Under the pieces are notes generated by a model. It saw only the letters and a list, made by a program, of their open reading frames with translations. It was not told the DNA's origin and made no database searches. Below are positions 27,101-39,100 of a stretch of DNA of 64,000 bases, in pieces. Origin of the DNA: Anthonomus grandis grandis (taxonomy: Eukaryota > Arthropoda > Insecta > Coleoptera > Curculionidae); assembly GCF_022605725.1 (NCBI RefSeq), contig NC_065547.1, positions 27,321,167-27,385,166 of the forward strand, given 5' to 3'. Every line of letters begins with the position of its first letter. Within the stretch, counting starts at the first letter, position 1. A program made the position numbers and the translations under genes.

Positions 27101-30100
27101 TTAAGGATATTATATTTATTCTTAAAATAGGTTAATTGTAGTATTTATATTTTTTAATTTAAATTTTCCTATAAAATACAACACAAGTAAGTTAAATTAA
27201 CGTTATAATGGTTGTTAAAATATAGCAAAAAATTTCCTCCGTTGGAAATTCGCGTCGACTTGACAACAGAGAATCGGCAAATATGTTTGTAAACAACACA
27301 CCCCTCTTGCCCCTGTGCACATGTTGGACTCAAACAAAGTTGTTGTTTACTAATTCTAGCCTTTCAATGTTCTAAGTTCTGTTGCATTTAATTTTTTAGA
27401 GAATTTTGCAATTTTCTGTTAATAGATCAAAAAACGCACTCTAGCGGCATTACTAAAAACTAGACGTATCACAGATAAGACGGATTTGATGGAACAATAA
27501 ATGTTTTTTCTAACGAGACCAAGCTTGTTAAAATCCGTTCAGTCGTTTAGGAGTTACAGCTGTTTATTAAAAAAAAAACATTGAATTATCCCCCACCACT
27601 TTATTTTAATAGATACGTCACAAAGTGTTAAACAAAATTACTCGAGTAGAGCTCAGCTTTAAAAAACATATATTTTTTCGTAACATTTACTGGGTAGATT
27701 TCAGTGAAAAATCCCTTAAAAGGTTTAAGATGGCGGTTACGCCCCCTGGCGACCATCTGAGAAATCTAAAAATATTTTCCACGGTATTCTTTTGGCAACT
27801 TTAGTTATAAAATTTTTTACCGCAAGCCTCTATGACGAATAGTTTCCAAAATACAGCACTTTGTATTCTTATCTGGCCACACTGTACATCATAGGTGATT
27901 AAAATCTTAAGTAGTCTTCAAACAATAATGTAGAATATTTAGTCTCTGATGAAATGTCATATAGTGCTTTAATTTCAAAACGAACTAAATTATTTAATAT
28001 TAATTATTTAATAACTTAAAAAAAGAAATAAACACGTTAATCTAGATATACAGGGGGGCATTTAATTTTATATTTAATAAAGTTCTGTCAATCACTTCTT
28101 CACCTCCAGGTAACCTCACTTTGATATGTCAAATGGGAATGAAAATGTCTATTCAATAGTGCCAAAGGTTTCTTATTTTTATCTTTTTTAGATGTGTCGT
28201 ATATTTAAGTAGAAATGAAAATAGTAGTTTGCGATTTGTAGGCTTTTGACCACGTCGATAATTTTATGTTGCTTCAAAAGCTTCAGATACTAGCTGAACA
28301 CTAATTTGTGTGATTATTAGAAGTTTGGTATTAGAGAATTTCTAATAATAGTACAGTCATTTGGTGCTCAAAAAGGGGGTTACCTAGAAAGTTTCCGGGA
28401 GTTTTGAAAATTGGTGATTTTATAGATTTCTACGGGCTCTTTTCGAATTTTCACTTTGCCACCTCGTATCTTTGCCGCTCGCGCCGTCATATTGCGCCCA
28501 AATACAGTTTTTTAAGAATAACTCCGTTCCAACTCATTTTACGATAAAAATAGTTATGTATTAAATTAAACTGGAGAAAATTTCCTGCAATTTATGTATT
28601 AAACTTTTTTTGTAAAATCAATAGTTTCAGCGTACGAGAGCCGCAAACCAAGGCACGTCTAACTCGATCAAACTATACATTCAATGCCATTGTCGTATTT
28701 GACGGATATCAGGAAGATGTAACAAACCGTCATACCAAATATGCATAGCGATCCCGACGATCACGAAAAAATGCTTCAGTAGACATACTTTTTGACGAGA
28801 CAATGATCCCATCTGTGTCACAAGATAAATTTCTGGGCAAAGATACTAACAAAAAACGCCTAATCGAAATGTTGAAAACAAAATTTGAAGCTGCGAAGTT
28901 TATGGTCAAGCAAGCCGCGGAAGATGCGGATGCGTTAATAATCAATACGGCAATCAGCATTTCATCTACATTTCATTCCGTAATAGTTGTCGGCGAAAAT
29001 GTAGATCTTCTTTTTCTTTTGACGGCTCTATCTACGAGTTCAAATATATATTCTCAAACCAGGAAAAGGAAAAATGTCGCAACGAATATATTCAACAAAA
29101 AGTATCATAGATAAAACAGCCGCAGATAACATTTTATTCTTGCACGCCTTCAGTGGCTGTGATACAACATCAGCACTCTTTAATCAAGGAAAAATAAAAT
29201 ATGCTAATATACTTCGAAAAAACCGAGATTGAAACGATTTTGTCCAGGTATTCAAAAACCCAAGTGCCGATCCGGAGATCATTACTGAAGCTGGAGAGCG
29301 TTTCCTCCTTGCGTTATATGGTTATAGTGGCGTAAAAAGTATGTCATTAAACAACTATAGACGTGCTTCACAAAATCAGCATATAAGAATACATTTAATA
29401 TTGCATCGTTGCCACCGACAGAAGAAGCAGCACGATAACATTCGTTCCGAACCTATCACCAGGTTCAACAGTGGTATGGAGTTAAAAAAAATGCAGAGCA
29501 ATGGGGATGGAAAAAAAGCAAGAATGGGCTAATTCCTGTCACCACGCTCGAGCCTCCAGCTCCGGAAACCTTGTTGAAACTTATTTCTTGCAAATGCAAA
29601 AAGGGATGTCGGGGTGCCTGTGGATGCAGAAAGGCTGGATTAAAGTGCTCCGTTTTATGCACCAATTGTAATGGTACCTGTGATAATTCCCACGTTTCAC
29701 TACAAGGTAGCGATAAGGAGGAAGAAACAGTCTATTCTCGAGCAAACGTATGACAAAATCGAGGAACAAGAGGACTACAATGAAGCTGACGATTCCATCG
29801 CGGACGACGTTGAAGCAATTTCTATTTGTGAAATTTCGCTCAGTACCGAAGAAGATGAACTTTTATAAACGATTTTTTGATCCATCAATAGCGAAGCGAA
29901 GGAAAATGCGCTAAATTTTGTAATAGTGCATTGAAAGTGGATTAGGCCTACTGGGGATACCACAAAAAAAAACGCGCCACTTACTCTATCTCATGGTGGT
30001 GTGGAAATGAGTTATTTGGCCGAAACGCGTGTTGGAGTGGAATTTGCAGCTCCCGTACACTGAAACTATCGATTTTACAATAAAGGTTAATACATAAATT

Positions 30101-33100
30101 GTAGGAAATTTTCTCCAGTTTAATTTAATACATAACTATTTTTATCGTAAAATGAGTTGGAAGGGCGTTATTATAAAAAAACTGTATTTGGGCGCCATAT
30201 TTCCAATATGGCGGCGCGAGCGGCAAAGATACGAGGTGACAAAGAGAAAAAATTCGAAAAGAGCACGTCGAAATCTATAAAATCACCAATTTTCAAAACT
30301 CCCGAAAAACTTTCTAGGTAAAACTACCAAATGACTATAAAGTGAGCAAGAAATGTAATATGACTCAGGGCAGCATCCTTGAATCTGACCTTTCTAAGAC
30401 TTAAAAATAATATAAGGCTTTTTGTATATATTTTAATATAGATAATCGACGTTTAAATTGATTTGGTAGGAATGCAAACCTCTACAAACTAAAATTTTTT
30501 GATAAAAAATGATTGACTTGTTAGACCTTAAAAAATATAAACGACTATAACTTCCAAAGGATTTTGGAAAGACTTTTTTTATATTAATAATAAACATCTA
30601 AGCCGACTTGAGATGGTTGCAGACCTCTACAAATGGAAGTTTTTTTAGTAAAAAGTTATTGAATTGTTGGATATTAGAAAATATAAACGACTATAACTCC
30701 CAACAGTACCAATGGATTTGGATACAACTTTTTTTAATATAAATAATCAACGTCTAAACCGATTTGAGATAGTTGCAAAAATGATTGAACTCTTGATTTC
30801 AAATAACCGGCTGTCGGTCGCTACCGGAATAATTTCATTCTTTTACAATAATTTTTTTTAAGGCTTCCTTCTAAGGGATCATTTTATGTTGTTTCTCAAA
30901 CGTACTAATTTACTAAGTTGTATGATCATCAGAAGTTTGGTATTAGAGTGGATATGTTTTTAATACAGTAAGCAACAAATATAGTATGACTCAGGACAGC
31001 ATCCTTGAATCTGGCCTTTCTAATACTTAAGAGATTATAAGATTTTTTGCGGATGGGATACTTATAGAACAAATTATTAATCCTGATTAAAATCTAGTAT
31101 GCCAGTAACCAACCAATTATCCATCAACATATCAAAGACCAATAATTATGTTAAACTTGAGTGTTCTTCTCCAATATCTCTTGTAGAAATATCATATATA
31201 GGTAGTGGAACTCTATATTCAAAAAAATATGTTCTGGTTCTTTTCAACAAATTATCCTTAGGTGTTAGTAAGAGCACAATTTATTATCAGCATATTATAA
31301 GTAGAATACTTATAACCCTTAAAAACGAACCTTTAAAACGTTTTTATTTTACAGAACAAGTTGGATTCAATGTTGCTTAGAAAACTCAAAGAGGAACTCT
31401 GCCACGTAAACTTAGACATCTGTGGCTCCCAAGAAAAATCCTTCACCTTAAAGCAACCGCAGAAGCCGATATGCCACTACACCATTCAAGTGGGAGACGA
31501 GTGCATTATAGCCCCTTTAAGCATGTTTAATCCGGAACTATTCGGCATTACTGGTCCCAAATCGATTCATACACAAAAAATATCCACCGGTGATCCGGAA
31601 GATCCGCATGACGAAATTTATTTGAGAGATATTAGGAAAAAAGGTACTATGACTTAATATATGGTTATTCTGATTTTTAATGATCGGTTGTAGGTATGAA
31701 AGAAGAATCCTCATCAATTGACATGAATGAGTCTTACCTGGAGAGCCAACAGGTAGGCAACGAGGATGATATAGTGGTGGACGCTATGGATCCGGTTATC
31801 ACACAATCTGTGAAGGAGTTTGTTATAAATCCCGGACAGATATTGGGGCTGGATCAGGCTGTATTGCAAAGTATCGATAGGTGAGTGTGCTCTTAAAGCA
31901 AATTGAAATAATTTTATAAGTAAATTTTCTCTTTTATAACAATAATAATAGTTTATTTGCAACATTCATAAAAAAATAAGTAAAGTAGTGTTGCAAAACT
32001 ACAGAGAGAAACATTGTAAATGAACAAAGCCCTGAGTTTTTAAATATCTTTTTTTAGCCAACAACTTTAAAATAATTTATAACATTTCCCTAATCAGCGT
32101 TTTTAAACAATAACCTCTAGAATAACAATTTACAAACATACAGTGTACAGAATATACCGTAATATCATAGTGTTTAGAAGGTAGGAAATTTATCTACTAA
32201 CTTTGAAATTATTAATGACCGTCTTACAGCTATCTAAGGATATTTAATATTTTAAGTAAACTTATATAACTTTGACATTATAATATCTGGTGTTGTTTGA
32301 GGACAAGGCATATTACTCTTGTGGAAATTTGTTCTCTGAACTATTATTATCTCCTACATGATAGAAACTGTGCCCGGATTTTAAAGTAATAAGCTGTTCC
32401 CTGATATTGTTTAATTCACACAAAAGTTCAGTTAACCATTCTTCAATAATGCTAAAGCATTGTATGTTGCGATGTAGTTGCTTAATTTTGCGTAGATGCC
32501 ATGGAGTTAAGATAGGTGGTAACTGTTTGCTCACCTTTGACGGCAAGATTTTCATTACAACAAATTTAAGCCCTATAATTTTTGACGTTGCATTGCTCTA
32601 TGTGGAACAACAAATTTATCAACAATTTTATCACCCATTGATTTCAAAATACCTATGTATTTCCGATACGTGGATGATACTTTACTTCTTGTCTCTAAAA
32701 ATAGGATGCAGGACATCTTTGATAAATTCAATAATTTTTCTACCAGATTACTAAAATTTACCTTAGAAATACCACAAGCAGATTGTATTAATTTTTAGAC
32801 ACCACCATTTCTTTTACTCAAGCAAAAATACAAACTAATTGGTTGAGAAAATCCACTTGGTCGGATAGGTATTTAAATTTGATGTCTTCTCACCCCAATA
32901 GATATAAAATTGCTACGATCAATAATCTTGTGGATACAGCAGTCTTACTTTCTGATGATATGTTTATTAGAGATGATCTTCAATTAATTAAATTTATCCT
33001 TGTAAACAGCTTTTGTGAAAAACTTTTGGATTCTTCGATCAAAAGGAGATTTAGAAAATTTAAAAATTATTACTCATTCGATACATCAAACTAGTAATAT

Positions 33101-36100
33101 AACCAACAACAACACAATTAGGAATGGAGAAGTTATTTACTTAAAATTGCCTTTTTCTCCTTTTTTCGAAAATGAAATGAGTAATATGCTCAAACTCTTT
33201 GTCTTTTTCTAACCAAATTAACGTAATTTTTTCTAAAATCAAAGATTCCATTCCTCTTGTGAATAATTCCAACGTGGTTTATTGTCTTCCTTGTCAGATA
33301 CCTACCTCTTACATTGGTCAAACATCTCATTTACTTCATAAAAGGCCCAACCAGCAAAAATATCATTAAAAAAAGCTAAACGATAATCATTCTGGCCTTT
33401 GTGAACATACCATAACATTAGGGCATAAGTTCAACTTTAACATTGTTAGGATCCTTCATAGAGAAAGTAACCTTTATAAAAGATTACTTCTAGAGTCGTG
33501 TTCATAAACAAGTACAAAAATATTAATAAACAGGCTGATCAACAGAATATCTTGCAAAATATCTAGTTGTTTCTTCTCCAAACGCAGGTTTTAAGAATTT
33601 CATTTAGAAAAATATTTTTGTATTGAAGGTCATGCTTTTGTTTTTTTATATATGTACAATGTGTGACTGATAGATTACGATACTAATACTATAGTTTAAT
33701 TTTCAAGTTTTTTTGTTGTGGATTTTTAAGCGACAAGACCTATAGTTAACGTTTTATACTTCTGGTCATTGTTAAATTTTTGGATGTTGTAATTATGTAA
33801 CTGTTGCTTTGTTTGCGTGTTTGTTTATATTCTACGTTTGTATTTTGTTGTAATTTTCAAAAAGTTTTAATTTTATCACAGCCATCTGAAAAATTTTAAA
33901 TGAATTTTGAATCCTTCAGACTGAAACTTTTAGTCCGAATTAAAAAGAAAGATTACGCTCTCTTGGGCTGCTACTTGGGGATGTGTTTAAGAGTAATCTC
34001 CTCATTGGTCTAAAACGAAAGGTCTTTAAGCAGTGCATTTTACCGTTTATTGCCTACCGAGCCCAAACCTCAACTCTGACAGGCACATCTGTTAAGAAGC
34101 TTAGAAAAGCACAACGCAAGATGGAGATATCGATGATGTGTGACACTTCGAGACCACGTTAAAACCGAGGTTTTATGGATGAGAACGGGAGTTTTAATGG
34201 GTGCTGTTAGACTAGTTGTAGATCGTATAACCCGTTTCTGTGACCTAAAAACACCCAATGCTTCACTGGACAATCCACAAGACTAGATTCCAAAACTGAC
34301 TGTATACAAGGCAACAACGTAATAAAGTGTGACTCGTGCGATAGTCGCGGCATTCGAGGGCAGCTGTCCCCTCAGACGGAGACCCGCCAATGCCAAGAAA
34401 GCCTGGTGGAACAGGAACACGGAAAAGCACCGTGACACTACGCGTCGGCTCCTTCGCAGGGCTGAGCGCACTAAGCTTGCCACTGACTGGGATGCGTTCC
34501 ACGCAGTTCAAAGGCAATACAAGAAGACACTCAGGGATCCCAAAAGACAGTGCTGGAGGCGGTTCTGCGATGACGTTGAAAACACACCCTCCGCAGCACG
34601 ACTGTGTACTGTCCAAGGAACCTTGAACTAAATTAGGTTCGCTGTCACTTCCAGATGGCGGCTTTACTACCAATGAGCGGGAGTCACTGGAGGTCAAGCG
34701 GCGCACTCACTTCCCAGACTCCAACTCATTTCGCGATCCTCCTAGCTGTTCTCGGGCTCCGATTCGCTTAGAGTTCGAGACTGTGTTGGATGGGGCATGG
34801 ATAGATTATATCCATGCCTTTTGCAAAACGGGTTAGAAGTACTAACCCCACATATTCAGACTATTCAGGTCGTCCTTTGCTCAGGGCTAGGTCCCAAAGT
34901 TATGGCGTCAAGTGAAAGTCGTCTTCATTCCGAAACCCGGAAAAAGCGATTTTACAGATCCCAAATCGTAACGACCTATCAGCCTTACCAGCTTTATGCT
35001 GAAGGCGATGGAGAGGCTGATTGATCGGTACCTTAAGGAAAGCATCCTGGTCAACAAACCACTGCATGTGCACCAATACGCCTATCAGGCGGGCAAATCC
35101 ACGGACCTGGCCCTACACCACCTCGTTAGGAAGGTGGAGGGTGCTCTGGGCAGTGGCAAGGCCTGTCTAGGTGCGTTTCTAGACATTAAAGGGGCGTTCG
35201 ACAACACCCCTTTCGCATTAATCTGCCAAGCACTCGAGAGCCGCGGCTCTCGAGTGCTCACCCTGTTTGGTTAGCTGGATAGAGGCCATGCTCTCGAAAC
35301 GTCATGTATCTGCCCAGCTCAACAACGAGATTGTCGAAACGTTGGCGGCTAGGGACTGCGCGCAGGGAGGAGTATTGTCCCCTACCTTGTGGTGCCTTGT
35401 GGTCGACAGCCTGATAAATCTTTTAAAAAATGCTGGCCTATACACACAGGCCTACGCTGATGATCTGGTAATCCTTTGCCCAGGGAAAGACGCCGTCTCA
35501 ATGCGGGGCCCTATAATGAGAGCCCTGCGTATGGTGGACATATGGTGCCTCTCGGGGGGTCTCAGGATTAACCTCAAAAAAGGTGGCGCTATCATCGGTA
35601 TCGGTAGGTGGCGTGCAGCTGCATTACTCCAGGACAGTTTCTGGGAATCAAGTTAGATCCCAAACTCTCCTGGCACGATTATGCAGACACCAGAATGAAG
35701 AAGGCCACCTGCACGCTATGGGCCTGCAGGCGGGCTTTCGGCAATACCTGGGGTCTGTCTCCTAAGATCCTCCACTGGATCTACTCACGCATTGTGAGAC
35801 CTCTTCTCACATACTATCGTTTGGTGGCCATGTACGGAGAAAGCGAAAATTCGTGCTCAATTGGACAGAGTCCAACGTCTTGTATGTCTCAGCATAACGG
35901 GTTCCATGCGGACGGCGCCAACTAGAGCGCTTGAGACTCTGCTGAGCCTTCCGCCTCTGGACCTCGTTGTGCAATTCGAGGCAATGAGGACTGCGTACAG
36001 GCTATACGTCCTCGGCGAACTACGTGCTGGCGAGACTGGTCACGCAAAAATTTGGTCACGGGCCATGCAGGAATTTCCTCTCCTTCTGATGGGCAGTGAC

Positions 36101-39100
36101 TACATGACTCCAGTGACTGTGAACTGCGAGGGATTCGTGACGCACATTGCAGGCAGAGAGGAGTGGCAGCATTCCCACAGACCTGCATTGCTAAATAGGG
36201 GGACCATTTGGTACACAGATGGCTCCAGAATGAATAATAGAGCTGGATCAGGGCTTTGTGGTGGAGCACGCCACTTTCTTCCAGGCCGAAGTATTCGATG
36301 TATTAAAATGCAGACAGAAAATCCTAAGCTGCGGGCACCGCAATACAGTCGTATCAATATGCTCGGAGAGCAGAGCTGCCATTAAGGCTATCACGGCCGC
36401 AAAGGTAAGCTCCAAGCTTGTACTAGAGTGCATAAAAGTCCTGAAAAACTGGTACAGGTTTGATGCAGGGTCCAGCTCGTCTGGATACCTGGCCATGCAG
36501 GTAATGAGGAAGCGGACTTTCTTGCCAGACTGGGATCCGCGAGTGTGCCGATGGGGCCGGAACCCCTAGTTGGTATCGCCAAATGCGTTGCGGTCGCGTC
36601 AATGAAGGGTCTGCTGGACAAGTGGATCCACCGAAGATGGACTGAGTCCCCTGATATGAGACAGGCCAAAGCGCACATAGGTGCGCCCTCTGCCTGTCTC
36701 ACCAAAAATCTACTACGCCTAAAAAGACGCGAAATTCGGCTAGTGACAGGTCTTTTAACCGGTCACTGGCACTTAAGAAGCCATCTCCATACTATCGGTA
36801 TTGCGGACAACCCGAAATGCCGATGGTGCTGTGAGGAGGATGAAACCGTTAACCATGTAGTCGGGGAGTGCCCAGCCAGCACTCACGCGCGCCAGGTTCA
36901 AATACTTGCGTAACACTTTCAGTGTACCGAGTGACTTTAAGTCCTTCAGACCAGAGAGCCTTATCGGTTTCTCTAAGGCCGTTGAGCTCTCGTAACCCCC
37001 GGTGGGGCATGACGGGTCCATCAGGATTGGCAGCTCACTGTTTCGACAATTCAATTCAAACGTAATAAAGTTTTATTGTCTCAGTCAGTAAATTATTTCT
37101 GAGTCTGTGTATCAGGGCAGGAAATGCACTCCAAGGAATTTAAAGGACTCTGCGGATTGAAGACTATTCTTTTCAACTTAATATAGAGTGATTCATTAGT
37201 TGTATGACAGAACTGAACTGTATGAAACCGCTTTGTATTAGTATTAATTTTTAGTTATCAGTATATCAATTTTGCATATCTCTCACTGTAGCCAGACAGG
37301 AACTGAACCCGACTTGTGGAGAGCACATTCATATACAGTATAAACAGAGGCAGTCTCAGAATAGCTCCCTGGGGAACACCTTACTCCACCGCTATTGGCT
37401 ATGAAAAATAGTAAATTTTCCATTCTACATTATATTTACAATTTGTGTTCTCTGGTCTAAGTAACTATCTATCCACGATAGCCATGCACCCCTCAAACCA
37501 ACGGAGCTGAGCTTATCAAGCAGCAAATTATGATTTATCATATCAAATGCTTTTGACAGGTCAAAATAAAGCGCTGCCACTTTACACAAAAAGAGAATAG
37601 GGATATAGGTCTATCATTTCCTGTATGACCTGAGGCCCTTTTTTGTACTTCTGTTTCTTCTCCTCGGTCAGCTACCTATCCGTTTTAATGTTGGTAATTA
37701 TAATTATATACCGTTGGTAATTATAACTTTTTTTAACAGCTCAAAACAGTTGATATTCATTGAATGAATTCATCCACATAAATATCAATCCCGTCGATAT
37801 TCATGTATTCTTCATACACATTTATATGATATTCTTCTTTCGGGTCCTCTTTTATCCAATATTTTCCCATGTATTATGGGTTTCAGTAGCGAGTATCAGT
37901 CTTTACTTCTCATAACATGCCCCAGGTATTCTAATTTTCCTTTTTTTAACACACATGACTTCTCGATCTTTTTTCATTCTTCTTAGCATTTCTATGTTTG
38001 TAATGTGAGCTGTCCAGAGAATTCTGAGTATTCTCCTATATAGCCACATTTCAAATGCTTACAGATTTTTTGTTTGTGGCTTATGTGAATGTCCAGGACT
38101 CTACGCCATATAATAAAACAGAAAAGGCATAGCATCTTAAGTGCCTTACTTTCGTTTCAAGAGATATGTTGCGACTTTTCCTAGATGATATTTTATTTCT
38201 TGTACACCGTCGTTCTAAGCTAGAAACGTTCGAGGTTCGTCGAGGTATAGGTGAAATCCATCTATATCTCTTTTATTAAGATAATTTCTTTCTTTTTACA
38301 ACTGTACTGCATGATATGGTCGATTAACCTTTCCAGTACTTCCAAGCTATCTGCTAGCGCCATGTTCGGTTCAAAATGATACCTTCTTGTACACCGTTAC
38401 GGACTTCGTTGAAAATTTTTTTCGGAATATAAGGTGAATATCAAAGGCGAGCAGAGAGGACACATTCCTATCTGATTGGGTATTTTCGTTTTTAACTTCA
38501 TTTGGAAAGACAACGATATACAATGATTCATTATTATTATTACTTAGTGGTTTACAAAAAGATTCGGCTACATGTTTGAGAATTTTTATAGGATTTACGC
38601 AAATTTGTTAGGTAAATTCATTAGAGGTCTGCTGGAGTTAAAAGTATTGTGGAAAATTTAGTTTATAGTTTAATATTGTTTCTATAATATACTTTTATAC
38701 CGAAAGGTATTAGATTAAAGCTATTCTTTACAGGACAAGCCCTAATGAAAATCCGCACGAAATTTTCCTTTTGCTAAAATTTTTTTTCGGCGTATTCTCG
38801 ATGTGAAAATATTCTAAAAAATCTTTGTTTTTACAATCTAACAAAGCAGAAACATTTTTTCATTTATTTAATAAAAATTGATTACAAAATTGAGTTAGAA
38901 AATAAACATGTTACTTTAAACAAAAATAATTTAATCAAGATATTTCTCACTACTTTGCATTTTGTTTAAAAGAGTTAAATTTTCTGACAAAAGCACAAAA
39001 TTATAAAACTCTTAAACATCTTATATTTTGAAAATTATAGGTGGTCATAATTATTCCTTTCACATAAGATAAAAGCAGTCTATTTCTTTGGTCCAGTGAG

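Larger units (their letters stand above)
16086..27376. mobile_element. Insertion with 8-bp target duplication (hAT or P superfamily), carrying the errantivirus
   Basis: Inverted ends CTTAGAACATTGAAAGGC (16086) and the complement at 27376; 21 bp match exactly. It is flanked by the direct repeat TTCTGTTG (16078-16085 and 27377-27384) and sits inside the right arm of the mariner-like element. Minus the internal errantivirus it is about 3.2 kb. The 8-bp duplication is typical of hAT and P elements. Near the right end a minus-strand ATG (26885-26887) starts MAKTCVVCASS, reminiscent of a THAP-type zinc-finger exon, which would favour P; the frame soon stops. No transposase core recognised in 16107-18569. 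Confidence 0.75.
13701..27884 (-). mobile_element. Tc1/mariner-like element with ~780-bp TIRs, split by nested insertions
   Basis: Ends CAGGGTGGCCAGA (13701) and its near-complement at 27884, flanked by TA on both sides. The left arm (13701-14476) pairs with a right arm that is cut in two: 15806-16085 and 27385-27884. The cut carries an 11.3 kb insertion flanked by TTCTGTTG. Without the insertion the element is about 2.9 kb, with a decayed transposase on the minus strand between the arms. Long TIRs and TA duplication fit the IS630-Tc1-mariner superfamily. Confidence 0.85.
28200..30440 (+). pseudogene. LINE RT fragment split by the XPG-type transposon
   Basis: AFDHVDNFMLLQKLQIL (28248-28300, RT motif A region) continues after the transposon as NMTQGSILESDL (30359-30400, the QGSILGPLLF block). 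A shorter paralogous copy without the insert lies at 30880-31080. Confidence 0.65.
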
